Shown: positions 6,129-14,751 of the stretch, piece by piece
Numbering within the stretch: position 1 is the stretch's first letter
How the letters are laid out: the number at the start of each line of letters is the position of its first letter
NCBI GenBank assembly: GCA_046155505.1
Contig: JBJXFK010000258.1
Coordinates: forward strand, 1-23,827
Length of the DNA: 23,827 nucleotides
Direction of reading: 5' to 3'
Origin: JBJXFK01 sp046155505
GTDB taxonomy: Bacteria > Planctomycetota > Phycisphaerae > UBA1845 > Fen-1342
Program-made: the position numbers and the translations under genes
Notes under the pieces: model-generated
Told to the model about the DNA's origin: nothing
What the model saw: the letters and a program-made list of their open reading frames with translations, nothing else
The model's database searches: none

Positions 6129-7279
6129 TTCCCGCACGCATGTTCCCCCTCGTCGTCAAACAGATCGTGCGCAAGCCGCTGCGCAGCATGCTCACCATCG
6201 GCGGCGTGGCAGTGTCGATGTTCCTCTATTCCGCGTCGCAGTCAATGCACGCCGGCGTGCGAGCCGCGACCGAACTGCGGGCCGGCGACACGACGCTCGT
6301 CGTCTATCGCAAAGATCGCTACTGCCCCGCGACAAGCAACATGCCGCAGTCGTACGAACAGGAACTTCGCCGCATCGACGGCGTGCGTTCGGTCGTGCCG
6401 ATGAAAATTGTGGTGAACAATTGCCGCGCCGCGCTCGACGTGGTCACGTTTCGCGGCGTGCCACGCGACGAATTCGCACGCGACGGCGCGACGCGCTTCA
6501 CGCTGATCGCCGGCAGCGTCGAAGATTGGACGCGCCGCAGCGACGCCGCACTGGTGGGCGAGACGCTGGCGAATCGTCGCCGCGTGCGCGTCGGGCAGCA
6601 GCTCAGCGCGGCCGGCGTAAACGCCTACGTCGCGGGCATCGTGCGATCGAGCGAGCCGCAGGATCAGAACGTCGCATATGTGCATCTCGATTTTCTCCAG
6701 TTCGCTTCGGGCAGCCGCGCGGGCGGATTGGTGACGCAATTCAACGTGCAGGTTTCCGACTCGTCGCAACTGGACGCTGTCGCGCGGCGCATTGACGAGA
6801 CGTTCGCATCGTCGCAATCGCCGACACGCACCAGTCCGGAAAAATCGTTCGTCGCCGGTGCGGCCGCCGACGCGATCGAAATCGTCGGCTTTATGCGCTG
6901 GCTGGGCCTCGCGTGCCTGGGCGCGGTGCTGGCGCTGATCGCCAACGCGATCATCCTGTCGGTGCAGGACCGCATTCGCGAGCACGCGGTCTTGCAAACG
7001 CTCGGCTATCGCGGCAGCCAGATCGCGGGGCTGATCATGTGCGAGGGACTGATGCTCGCGCTGATCGGCGGCGGATTGGGCTGCCTGGCGTCGATGGGAT
7101 TTCTGTCCTATTCGTCGCTCGCGCTATCGGTAGAGAGCCAGAGTATCCCGATCGTCGCATCGCCGGCGATTTTTGCCTCGGGGCTGCTCGTTGCAGCGAC
7201 GCTCGGCGTGCTGGCCGGTATGGTGCCGGCGATTCAGGCTTCGAGGCGAGAAATCGTGAGCTGTTTCCGCGCTGTATGA
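6125..7279 (+). CDS. FtsX-family ABC permease, first subunit
   Basis: 384 residues with the four-helix FtsX/MacB plan: an N-terminal helix (about 22-38), a large periplasmic domain (about 45-250), then three helices near 256-278, 300-326 and 346-370. Just after the second helix is RIREHAVLQTLGYRGSQI, the cytoplasmic coupling segment typical of FtsX domains. The periplasmic part resembles a MacB-PCD core domain. It is half the size of a classic MacB because the ATPase is separate, as in DevCA or LolCDE. It and the next gene probably form a heterodimer. Confidence 0.92.
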   Translation: MIPARMFPLVVKQIVRKPLRSMLTIGGVAVSMFLYSASQSMHAGVRAATELRAGDTTLVVYRKDRYCPATSNMPQSYEQELRRIDGVRSVVPMKIVVNNCRAALDVVTFRGVPRDEFARDGATRFTLIAGSVEDWTRRSDAALVGETLANRRRVRVGQQLSAAGVNAYVAGIVRSSEPQDQNVAYVHLDFLQFASGSRAGGLVTQFNVQVSDSSQLDAVARRIDETFASSQSPTRTSPEKSFVAGAAADAIEIVGFMRWLGLACLGAVLALIANAIILSVQDRIREHAVLQTLGYRGSQIAGLIMCEGLMLALIGGGLGCLASMGFLSYSSLALSVESQSIPIVASPAIFASGLLVAATLGVLAGMVPAIQASRREIVSCFRAV

Positions 7280-7295
7280 CCGGAGTGAGCGTATC

Positions 7296-8462
7296 GTGAG
7301 ACTACTACCATTCGAATACGCGGTGCGCAACATGACCCGCTCACCCGCGCGGCTGACGGCGGGACTGATCGGCAGCGCGCTGGTCGTGCTGCTCGCGCTC
7401 GCCGCGGGCGGATTCGTGCGCGGAATGGAAAAAAGCCTGAGCCCAAGCGACGACAATCGCAATGTGCTGATTCTCGGCGCGGGCAGCGAAGAGAGCATCG
7501 AACGCAGCGAGGTGGACGCGGGCGTCGCCGGCCTCGTGTCCGCGGCGATTCCCGGCATTCGCTCGCGCCTGGGCGTGGCCTATGTCTCGCCCGAGGTCAA
7601 CATGGCGATCAATGTGCGCCTCGCCAGCGACACGGCCCGCGAGACACAGGCGATCATGCGCGGCTTCACGCCAACCGCGATGCTGGTGCATCCGCAGGTG
7701 CGCGTCATTGAGGGTCGCCTGCCGCACCCCGGGCGCGATGAACTGATGGTCGGTCGACTGGCGGCGGCGCGAGTCGGCGCGCGAGACGACGACCTGAAAC
7801 TCGGGGCGAAGATCCGCTTCGACAGCCGCGATTGGACGGTCACCGGGCGGTTCGCCGCGCCGCGTTCGGTCATGGAAGCGGAGATGTGGGTGCCGCTGGC
7901 CGACCTGCAGGCGTCGGCCAAACGCGACAACTTGTCGTGCGTGGCGATCACGCTCGATCAGGCGAGTTTCAACGACGTAACCGTGTGGTGCGCGCAGCGG
8001 CTCGATCTCGAACTCGTCGCGCTGCGCGAAACCGACTACTACGCCGGCCTGCTCGCGTTCTATCGTCCGATTCGCCTGATGATTTGGGCGACCGCAGGGC
8101 TGATCGCGCTCGGCGGCCTGTTCGGCGGATTGAACACAATGTACGCCGCGTTCGCGTCGCGCGTGCGCGAGCTGGCATCGCTTCAAACGCTTGGTTTTCG
8201 GCGACGCGCGCTGCTGCTCAGCTTTTTGCAGGAGTCGGTTCTCACCGCATCGATCGGCGGCCTCATCGGTGCGACGTGCGGGCTGCTGCTGCTCGACGGG
8301 GTAGCGGTGCGTTTTTCGATGGGCGCGTTTGAGATGACGCTCGATGGCGGCGTCATGCTGACCGCACTGGCGACCGGACTGGCGCTCGGCGTCGTCGGCG
8401 TCTTGCCGCCGCTGTGGAACTGCCTGCGATTGCCAATTGTCGAGGGGCTGCGCAGCGGATGA
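7296..8462 (+). CDS. FtsX-family ABC permease, second subunit
   Basis: 388 residues with the same architecture as its neighbour: helix at about 20-40, extracytoplasmic domain 45-255, helices near 258-284, 306-334 and 352-374, and coupling segment RVRELASLQTLGFRRRALLL. Start is GTG at 7296 with GGAG at 7282-7285. The two permeases are clearly related but diverged, suggesting duplication and heterodimer formation as in LolC/LolE. The gap to the previous gene is 16 bases. Substrates of related systems include lipoproteins, glycolipids and macrolides; nothing here identifies the cargo. Confidence 0.92.
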   Translation: MRLLPFEYAVRNMTRSPARLTAGLIGSALVVLLALAAGGFVRGMEKSLSPSDDNRNVLILGAGSEESIERSEVDAGVAGLVSAAIPGIRSRLGVAYVSPEVNMAINVRLASDTARETQAIMRGFTPTAMLVHPQVRVIEGRLPHPGRDELMVGRLAAARVGARDDDLKLGAKIRFDSRDWTVTGRFAAPRSVMEAEMWVPLADLQASAKRDNLSCVAITLDQASFNDVTVWCAQRLDLELVALRETDYYAGLLAFYRPIRLMIWATAGLIALGGLFGGLNTMYAAFASRVRELASLQTLGFRRRALLLSFLQESVLTASIGGLIGATCGLLLLDGVAVRFSMGAFEMTLDGGVMLTALATGLALGVVGVLPPLWNCLRLPIVEGLRSG

Positions 8463-8484
8463 GGCCGAAAGCGGCGCGTACGCG

Positions 8485-8526
8485 AGTGCAAAATGCAAAG
8501 TGCAGAGTGCAAAGTTCAAAGTGAAA
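8485..8526. repeat. heptamer tandem repeat, 6 copies of AGTGCAA
   Basis: Six adjacent 7-base units AGTGCAA, AATGCAA, AGTGCAG, AGTGCAA, AGTTCAA and AGTGAAA lie between the second permease and the lipoprotein gene. The period matches the arrays at 337-448 and 21881-21908 but the unit is different. Confidence 0.85.
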
Positions 8527-8560
8527 CGTGGAGCGTATGATTCAAATGGGAGATTGCGTG

Positions 8561-9127
8561 ATGAAGATCAGTGTATTCGGGGCGTCGATTCTGTTGGCGA
8601 CCCTTGCGTTTGCGGTCGCCGGATGTGATTCCAAATCGCCGCCGCAGGGCAGCAGCGGCGCGGCCGCCGGCACGCCGAAAGCGGCCGCCGCACAGTTACC
8701 GCCGGACCTGTTCGTCGCACAACCGCCCGAGGGCGCGGTCGCCGTCGGCAAGTTGAAGGCGGACGCGGCGGCACCGACGTCGATCGTGGTTTATGGCCGC
8801 ATCGGCGGGCGCAAGGAGCCGTTCGTCGCCGGGAGCGCGATGTTCCTGCTCGCCGACATGAGCATGAAGGCGTGCAGCGAGTTGGAAGGCGACCTGTGCG
8901 CGACGCCGTGGGACTACTGCTGCGAGCCGAAGGAAAATTTGTCGAAGATGCTCGCCACGGTGCAGGTGCTCGGCCCGGACGGCAAGCCGCTGGCAGTCGG
9001 GCTGGATGGAACGAACGGATTGAAGCCGCTCGCGGAACTCACCATCACATGTGACATCGCCTCGCGCGAGGGCGGAGCGCTGGTCCTGACCGCGAAGAAA
9101 ATTTACGTGCATCCCAAGCGCGGCTGA
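8561..9127 (+). CDS. lipoprotein with TPWDYCCE motif, function unknown
   Basis: 188 residues. The N-terminus is a lipoprotein signal (MKISVFGASILLATLAFAVA-GC, lipid-modified Cys22), followed by an Ala/Gly/Ser/Pro-rich linker (about 23-55). The folded part contains a beta-rich segment (IVVYGRIGGRKEPFVAGSAM), MKACSELEGDLCATPWDYCC near 105-125, and VQVLGPDGKPLAVGL. From memory, similar planctomycete lipoproteins share the TPWDYCCE segment, but no function is known to me. The four cysteines in that stretch could form disulfides or bind metal. ATG 8561 is chosen for GGGAG about 8 bases upstream; a GTG at 8528 would spoil the signal peptide. It is the last gene of the exporter operon, separated by a small heptamer repeat. 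Confidence 0.8.
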   Translation: MKISVFGASILLATLAFAVAGCDSKSPPQGSSGAAAGTPKAAAAQLPPDLFVAQPPEGAVAVGKLKADAAAPTSIVVYGRIGGRKEPFVAGSAMFLLADMSMKACSELEGDLCATPWDYCCEPKENLSKMLATVQVLGPDGKPLAVGLDGTNGLKPLAELTITCDIASREGGALVLTAKKIYVHPKRG

Positions 9128-9145
9128 CGTGCGACCACGAAAAAT

Positions 9146-9180
9146 CGGGTGCCATGCCGACGGCCGTTCGCGTCGGCATG
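9146..9180. repeat. 35-bp dispersed palindromic repeat, copy 1
   Basis: The core is an imperfect hairpin with a 9-bp stem, CATGCCGAC (9153-9161) and GTCGGCATG (9172-9180). A direct copy with 33 of 35 identical bases lies at 17168-17202. The two copies bracket the division cluster. Confidence 0.8.
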
Positions 9181-9202
9181 CTTCGGGATACTGCGGAACC
9201 AT

Positions 9203-9279
9203 GCGTAGGGTGGGCACCGCCCACCATTTTGTTGATTTTCAACGAGGCACGAAATCGGTGGGCGATGCCCACCCTACGC
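9203..9279. repeat. 23-bp inverted repeat element, possible bidirectional terminator
   Basis: The arms at 9203-9225 and 9257-9279 are complementary at 22 of 23 positions. The 31-base spacer contains a smaller hairpin GTTGA-TTT-TCAAC. Each arm also contains its own GGTGGGC/GCCCACC half-palindrome. It lies between convergent genes (the lipoprotein ends at 9127, ftsW ends at 9295), so a transcript from either side would fold into a very stable hairpin. No T-tract is present. It looks like a dispersed miniature element; function as a terminator is inference. Confidence 0.85.
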
Positions 9280-9294
9280 GCCCCAACGTCGAGC

Positions 9295-10488
9295 TCATCG
9301 CGGCGTTCGATTCACCAATCCGCGCCCCACCGACGCCAGCAGTCCCGCCGCCATGCCGAGAAACAATACTCCCGACCCGCCCGCACTGACGAACGGCAGC
9401 GAAATGCCCTTCGTCGGCACGCTGTTCGTCACCACGCCGATGTTGAACGCCGCCTGAATCACCAGCATCAGCGTGATCCCCGCCGCCAGCAGCCGCCCGA
9501 ACGGCTCGGTCGCATGTTGCGAAATCCGCCAACCACGCCACAGTAGCACGAGGAAAAGCGCGATCACACCCACGCCGCCGATCACGCCCAGTTCCTCGCA
9601 CAGCACGGCGAAGATGAAATCGTTGTTGTCCTGCGGCAAATACCCGTGCTTCTGAATCCCCGCGCCCAGGCCGCGCCCCCACCAACCGCCTGATGCGATC
9701 GCAATCAGCGACTGCATCACCTGATAGCCCTCATCCGACGCGTCCGGCTCTTTGCTGATGAACGTAACGATGCGTTCCCAGCGATACGGCTTGTGCCAGA
9801 TCAACACCGCCCCGGCCGCCAGACCCAGCAGTGCCGTTCCGCCGAGATGCGACAGTCTCGACCCCGCCAGCAGCAACAAACAGAACATCACCACGCCCAT
9901 GAGCGCCGCCGTGCCAAAGTCCTCGATGCCTGTCAGCCCAATGATCAGCCCCGCGCTCAGCAGCGCCGGAATGTAGCCGCGCTGAAACGACGCATTCTCC
10001 GCATGCGGCCTGGTCAAAAAAGCCGCCAGCCAAATCACCAGCGCCACTTTCGCCAGTTCCGACGGCTGAAAACTCATCCGAATCGGCGACTTCAAAACGG
10101 TGAGCGAGCGCTGCGCGCCAAGCTGCTCCTCGCCGATCACCAGCACGACGACCAGCAGCACCGCGCACAGCGCGAGAAACGCCCCGCTCGTTACCCACTC
10201 GCCCCGCCGCTCCCACGCGAACAGCCGATAGTCGAGATGCGCGAAGAGCAGCATCGTCACAAACCCGCCGACCGCGAACACGCATTGCCGCAGCGGCGTG
10301 TTGTACCACTGCTGCACATTGAGTTGCGGCCCTTGCAGAGTCACCGACGCCGAATAGACGATCACAACGCCGATGGTCATCAGCGCCCCGACGACAAACA
10401 AAATCGCCGAGTCGTATGATCGCACGGCGGCGTGCGTGTGTGCCGGCGATCTGACGTTGGGAATTGACATGCGCGATATCGCACTCAT
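9295..10488 (-). CDS. ftsW: FtsW, SEDS-family septal peptidoglycan glycosyltransferase
   Basis: 397 residues with about ten membrane helices. Family landmarks: VIVYSAS (42-48), SFQPSELAKVAL (139-150), EDFGTA (189-194), YRWERIVTF (235-243), GWWGRGLG, YLPQDNNDFIFAVLCEELG (283-301; the aspartate here sits where the proposed catalytic acid of SEDS proteins is found) and GISLPFVSAGGSG (361-373). FtsW polymerises lipid II glycan strands at the division site together with a class B PBP, here FtsI in the same cluster. That partnership and the mur/mra context favour FtsW over RodA. It starts 10 bases after mraY and is the last gene of the minus-strand run; murG, the usual next gene, is absent. ATG 10470 is an alternative start. 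Confidence 0.95.
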   Translation of the reverse strand: MSAISRMSIPNVRSPAHTHAAVRSYDSAILFVVGALMTIGVVIVYSASVTLQGPQLNVQQWYNTPLRQCVFAVGGFVTMLLFAHLDYRLFAWERRGEWVTSGAFLALCAVLLVVVLVIGEEQLGAQRSLTVLKSPIRMSFQPSELAKVALVIWLAAFLTRPHAENASFQRGYIPALLSAGLIIGLTGIEDFGTAALMGVVMFCLLLLAGSRLSHLGGTALLGLAAGAVLIWHKPYRWERIVTFISKEPDASDEGYQVMQSLIAIASGGWWGRGLGAGIQKHGYLPQDNNDFIFAVLCEELGVIGGVGVIALFLVLLWRGWRISQHATEPFGRLLAAGITLMLVIQAAFNIGVVTNSVPTKGISLPFVSAGGSGVLFLGMAAGLLASVGRGLVNRTPR

Positions 10489-10498
10489 GCGGGTCGGC

Positions 10499-11662
10499 CT
10501 ACTCGAATGGGCTGAATCGTAATCGAATCGTCGTCAACCCCAGCGCGGCGAACAGCGCCGCGAGCAGCCAAAAGCGCGTCACCGTCTGCGTCTCGGTCCA
10601 GCCGCCGAGATGAAAATGGTGATGGATCGGGGCGCAGCGGAAGAAGCGTTTTCCGCCGGTGGACTTGTAATAGAAAATCTGGATCATCACGCTCACGGCT
10701 TCGATCACGAACACGCCGCCGATGATGAAGAGCATCAGCTCCATGCGCGTGACGATGGCGACAAACCCCATCAACCCGCCGAGCGGCAGCGAACCCGTGT
10801 CGCCCATGAAGACCTGCGCCGGATAAGCGTTGTACCACAGGAATCCCAGACACGCCCCCACCACCGCTCCGCAAACGACCGCCAGTTCCGCCGCCCCGCC
10901 GATGTGCGGAAAACGCAGTGGCAGCGCGACCTCGGCCGTGCCGACGACATAGGCCATGATCATGAACGCAAACGCGGTGAGCACGAGGCAGCCGCTGGCG
11001 AGGCCGTCCATGCCGTCGGTCAGATTCACAGCGTTTGACGTCCCGGTGATGACGATTACCGTCACAATCACAAAAATCGGCGTCCACAGCACGATCGGAT
11101 TACTGAGAAACGGCAGAATAAGCAGGTTGTAACTCGGGTTGTGTACCGCGGCGAGATCGGTAAATCGCAGCTTCGTCGCGGTGAATTCGCCCTCGCGCAG
11201 CACGAAGATCGCCAGCAGCGCGCCCAGCGCGATCTGAAAAACAAGCTTCTCCCATGAACGCAAGCCGTCGCGCGTACCCTCGCGCCGCTTGGCCGTCAGC
11301 TTGAGCCAATCGTCCACACTGCCCAGCAGTGCGAGCCAGACGACGCAGACCATCGCCATGCGCACGTAGAAATTCATCAGATCGGCGAGCAGCAACGTCG
11401 TCATCAACAGCGATGCGACGATCAAAATGCCGCCCATCGTGGGCGTGTTTTTCTTGCCCGCCGTCAGCTCGTTCAGCGTCGCATGGTCGAATTCGGGGTT
11501 GTCGCCGATCTTCAGTTTGATCAGCATGCGAATCACGCGCGGGGCAAACGCCCAGACAATCGTGAAACCCAACATCACCGCCATCGTGGCGCGAAACAGC
11601 ACGTCGCCATAGGCATAATGCGTGTTCCCGTCGGTCCACCAATAACAGAGGTGATAGAGCAT
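10499..11662 (-). CDS. mraY: MraY, phospho-MurNAc-pentapeptide translocase
   Basis: Transfers phospho-MurNAc-pentapeptide from UDP to undecaprenyl phosphate, giving lipid I in the inner membrane. The 387 residues, slightly longer than the usual 360, show GKKNTPTMGGIL (69-80), the acidic cluster SVDDWLK (115-121), NAVNLTDGMDGLA, the metal-binding MGDTGSLPLGG and the C-terminal APIHHHFHLGGW, with about ten membrane helices. The start ATG lies 4 bases after the murF stop, so the pair is translationally coupled. The N-terminal MLYHLCYWW is typical of the family. Confidence 0.97.
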   Translation of the reverse strand: MLYHLCYWWTDGNTHYAYGDVLFRATMAVMLGFTIVWAFAPRVIRMLIKLKIGDNPEFDHATLNELTAGKKNTPTMGGILIVASLLMTTLLLADLMNFYVRMAMVCVVWLALLGSVDDWLKLTAKRREGTRDGLRSWEKLVFQIALGALLAIFVLREGEFTATKLRFTDLAAVHNPSYNLLILPFLSNPIVLWTPIFVIVTVIVITGTSNAVNLTDGMDGLASGCLVLTAFAFMIMAYVVGTAEVALPLRFPHIGGAAELAVVCGAVVGACLGFLWYNAYPAQVFMGDTGSLPLGGLMGFVAIVTRMELMLFIIGGVFVIEAVSVMIQIFYYKSTGGKRFFRCAPIHHHFHLGGWTETQTVTRFWLLAALFAALGLTTIRLRFSPFE

Positions 11663-11666
11663 TCGG

Positions 11667-13082
11667 CTACACCACCGGGGTCGCGGCGCGCCGCGCTTCG
11701 AGGAGATTTACCAGTCGATCCAGTTCAACCGCACGCGACGCCTTGATCATGACCACGTCGCCATCGCCCAGCCGTTCGCCGAGCTTCGCCGCGCAGTCCG
11801 GCACGTCGCGGCAGAGCCGCACATGCGGCGGCACATTCTGACCGTTGCCGCAAATGTGATCGGCGGCCGCTCCGACCAGATACACCGCATCGAACCGTCC
11901 ACCGGTCAGGCGCTGCCCCACCATGCGATGCAGTTCGGCCGAGCGATCACCCAGCTCGCGCATCTCGCCCAGCACGAACACGCGTTTGCCAAGCGACGGA
12001 TACGCCTCCAGCGTCTCAACTGCGGCCATCACGCTGTGCGGGTTCGCGTTGTAGGCATCATTAATCACCGTTACGCCGCCGATGGTGACGACTTGCGACC
12101 GCATGGGCGGTGCGGCGAAGCTCTCCAGCCGAGCGGCGATCTCTTCGTGGGTCATGCCCAGCCGTCGCGCGATCGCCACCGCCGCCGCGGCGTTGGTCGC
12201 GTTGTGCATCCCGACGATCGGCAGCCGATAAGGGAATCGACCGTTCAGCGTAAACGTCAGCCACCCACCGGCGAACGCCGCCTCGCTCACGCGCAAGTCG
12301 GCCTTCTCATTACAACCGAACGTCACGACCGTCACGCCGGGGCGATGCAGATATTCACCGACGTGCGGCGAATCGAGATTGATCGCCGCGAATCCGCCTT
12401 CGCGGATCTTCGTGAGGATCGAACATTCCTCGGTCGCGACGCCGCGCAGATCGCCGAGCTTCTCCAGATGCTCTTCGCCGATGCTGGTGATCACCGCCAT
12501 GTTCGGCTCGGCGAGCGCCGCGAGCGCTGCGATCTCGCCCGGCGCGTTCGTGCCGATCTCGACCACGAGGTACTCATCGCCGCGCGTCGCCGACAGCAGC
12601 GTGAGCGGCACGCCGATTTCGTTGTTGAAGCTCTTCTGCGAAGCCCGCCCTTCAAACCGCGCCGCCAGCACGTGGTCGATCATCGCTTTGGTCGTCGTCT
12701 TGCCGTTGCTGCCCACGACTGCGATCACGTCCGCGGGCAGTTGCCGCCGGTGATACGCCGCGAGCTTGCCCAGAGCGGCGATCGTGTCGGGCACGACGAT
12801 CAACACGCCCGCGAGCACGCGCGCATCGCCGCTGCCCTCACGTTCGCGGACGATTCTTTCCGCCGCCTCCGCCGAGATCACCGCACCGACCGCGCCGCGC
12901 CGCAGCGTATCGAGCACAAACGCGTGCCCGTCAAAATTCGGGCCGGCGATCGCGAAAAACAGCTCGCCATCCTGCACCGTCCGCGAATCGGTCGAAACGC
13001 CGCGCACGCTCAGCGTCGGCAGTTCGCCGCGCACATAGCCGCCGATGGCGTCGATCACTTCTTTGAGCACCAAAGGAATCAC
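11667..13082 (-). CDS. murF: MurF, UDP-MurNAc-tripeptide--D-Ala-D-Ala ligase
   Basis: Adds D-Ala-D-Ala to UDP-MurNAc-tripeptide in the cytoplasm. 471 residues in three Mur-ligase domains: an N-terminal UDP-binding domain (VRGVSTDSRTVQDGELFFAI), a central ATPase with P-loop GSNGKTTTK (124-132) and NNEIGVPLTLL, which is characteristic of MurF, and a C-terminal domain with INDAYNANPHSVMAA and VFVLGEMRELGD. The start is GTG at 13082, with GAGAG a few bases upstream; TTG and GTG codons 4 and 5 are alternatives. It follows murE after 43 bases and precedes mraY by 4. Confidence 0.97.
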   Translation of the reverse strand: MIPLVLKEVIDAIGGYVRGELPTLSVRGVSTDSRTVQDGELFFAIAGPNFDGHAFVLDTLRRGAVGAVISAEAAERIVREREGSGDARVLAGVLIVVPDTIAALGKLAAYHRRQLPADVIAVVGSNGKTTTKAMIDHVLAARFEGRASQKSFNNEIGVPLTLLSATRGDEYLVVEIGTNAPGEIAALAALAEPNMAVITSIGEEHLEKLGDLRGVATEECSILTKIREGGFAAINLDSPHVGEYLHRPGVTVVTFGCNEKADLRVSEAAFAGGWLTFTLNGRFPYRLPIVGMHNATNAAAAVAIARRLGMTHEEIAARLESFAAPPMRSQVVTIGGVTVINDAYNANPHSVMAAVETLEAYPSLGKRVFVLGEMRELGDRSAELHRMVGQRLTGGRFDAVYLVGAAADHICGNGQNVPPHVRLCRDVPDCAAKLGERLGDGDVVMIKASRAVELDRLVNLLEARRAATPVV

Positions 13083-13125
13083 AGTCTCTCACTCGCTCGC
13101 ACAAACGGCTCGAATACGCCGCGCC

Positions 13126-14619
13126 TCAAGCCACCACCGCACCGCTCGCGATCTTACGATCGGCCTGAATCGTCACCTCAACGTCGTCAAAGTGCGTCTT
13201 CTCTCGCCCGATGATCTGATAGTCTTCATGCCCCTTGCCGGCGATCAGCACCACATCGCCATCGCCCGCCGCGCTGACCGCCCGCTCGATCGCCTTGCGC
13301 CGATCGACCTCGACCGTCACACGCCCGCGGGCCGCCGCATCGAATCCGGGCAAAATCTCGTCAATTATGCTTGTCGGCTCCTCGGTTCGCGGATTGTCGC
13401 TCGTCACGATGATCACATCGCCGAATTCCGCCGCCGCGCGCGCCATCTTGGGCCGCTTGGTCTTGTCCCGATCGCCGCCGCAACCGAACACAATGATCAA
13501 CCGCCCGCGCGTCAGCGGCCGAAGGACGCTCGCCACGTTGCGAATCGCATCATCGGTGTGGGCATAGTCAACAAACACCTCGAACGGTCGCTGCAGCGGC
13601 ACACGCTGCAATCGGCCGGGCACATTGCGCAGCGAATTCAACCCACGCTCGATCGCCGTGATCGACGCGCCCGACGCCAGCGCCAGCCCCGCCGCCGCCA
13701 GCGCGTTGTAGACGTTGTGCCGTCCGACAATTGCATTCTCGAGCGCCAGTTCGCGCCCGTCGATGGTCATGCGATAGAGCGTGCCGCTCACGCTGTCGCG
13801 CGTGATGCTCGCGCGAATGTCGCCGCGCTCGCCGATCGAATATCGCAATATGCGGGCCTTGCAATCGCGCACGATGCGTTCGTTCCACGAATCGTCGGCG
13901 TTGACGATCGCCGTCGCGTCCGGCGGCAGCATCTCAAACAGCCGCGCCTTGGCCGCTGCATAATTCTCCATCGTTCCGTGATAGTCGAGATGATCCTGCG
14001 TCAGATTCGTGAAGGTCGCCGCGCAGAATTCCAACCCGTCCGCCCGCCGCTGATCGAGCGCGTGACTCGACACCTCAAACGCGGCCGCTGTCGCACCATG
14101 ATCCGCCGCCTCACGCAGATAGCCCAGCAAGTCGAGCGGCCCCGGCGTCGTCATCTCGGCCGAAAAGCTGCGCCCGCAGAGGTCGATCTGCACCGTACCG
14201 AGCAGCGCGCACTTCTGCCCCGCGGCCCGCAAAATCTCGCGCGTCATGTGGGCCGTCGTCGTCTTTCCATTGGTGCCGGTCACGCCCAGCAGCTTCAAGC
14301 CGAGCGACGTCGGCGACCGCCCCTCGAACCACCGCGCCGCGATGTGCGCAATCGCCAGTCGCGCGTCGGGCACGTCGAATGCGATCACTCCGCTGACTGG
14401 TGAAATCCCTTCGCCGACCACGACCGCCGCACCGCGCGACACAGCATCCGTGACAAACGCTCGCCCATCGGCCGCGCTGCCGCGCATCGCGACGAACATG
14501 CTGCCCGGAATCACTTTGCGGGAATCATCAAACACGCCGCTGATCGAAATTTCGCCGTGCGGACGAAGCGCCGCGGCATCGACGATTCCATCGAGCAGCG
14601 TGCGGCAAGACTTGGTCAT
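13126..14619 (-). CDS. murE: MurE, UDP-MurNAc-dipeptide--diaminopimelate ligase
   Basis: Adds the third amino acid of the stem peptide. 497 residues: SGVFDDSRKVIPGSMFVAMR in the N-terminal domain, P-loop GTNGKTTT (115-122), TTPGPLDLLGYL, EVSSHALDQRR, a Lys at about 224 in the position normally carbamylated, DYAHTDDAI (351-359) and the C-terminal SDNPRTEEP (407-415) and GKGHEDYQI. The DNPR motif is the established signature of enzymes that use meso-diaminopimelate rather than lysine, so this organism should make DAP-type peptidoglycan. A good Shine-Dalgarno (CAGGAGG) lies upstream of the ATG. The 132-base gap to ftsI holds nothing else that I can identify. Confidence 0.97.
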   Translation of the reverse strand: MTKSCRTLLDGIVDAAALRPHGEISISGVFDDSRKVIPGSMFVAMRGSAADGRAFVTDAVSRGAAVVVGEGISPVSGVIAFDVPDARLAIAHIAARWFEGRSPTSLGLKLLGVTGTNGKTTTAHMTREILRAAGQKCALLGTVQIDLCGRSFSAEMTTPGPLDLLGYLREAADHGATAAAFEVSSHALDQRRADGLEFCAATFTNLTQDHLDYHGTMENYAAAKARLFEMLPPDATAIVNADDSWNERIVRDCKARILRYSIGERGDIRASITRDSVSGTLYRMTIDGRELALENAIVGRHNVYNALAAAGLALASGASITAIERGLNSLRNVPGRLQRVPLQRPFEVFVDYAHTDDAIRNVASVLRPLTRGRLIIVFGCGGDRDKTKRPKMARAAAEFGDVIIVTSDNPRTEEPTSIIDEILPGFDAAARGRVTVEVDRRKAIERAVSAAGDGDVVLIAGKGHEDYQIIGREKTHFDDVEVTIQADRKIASGAVVA

Positions 14620-14751
14620 GGCTCCCGGTCGCCTCCTGCGACAAATTCGGCTTGCATCGGCATCCTGCCGCTTACGGTCATCGAAGTGTACCGCGCGCCT
14701 ACCAATCGTGTGGGCCGTTTCCGCGCGGCAAATAGCGGAAAAGTGATCGGC

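Noticed and set aside
13045..14403. Long plus-strand frame of 452 codons opposite murE and murF
   Set aside because: His/Arg-rich antisense translation of well-recognised Mur ligases, a common artefact in high-GC DNA. The same applies to 11823-13214 and to 19344-20162 opposite the amylase.
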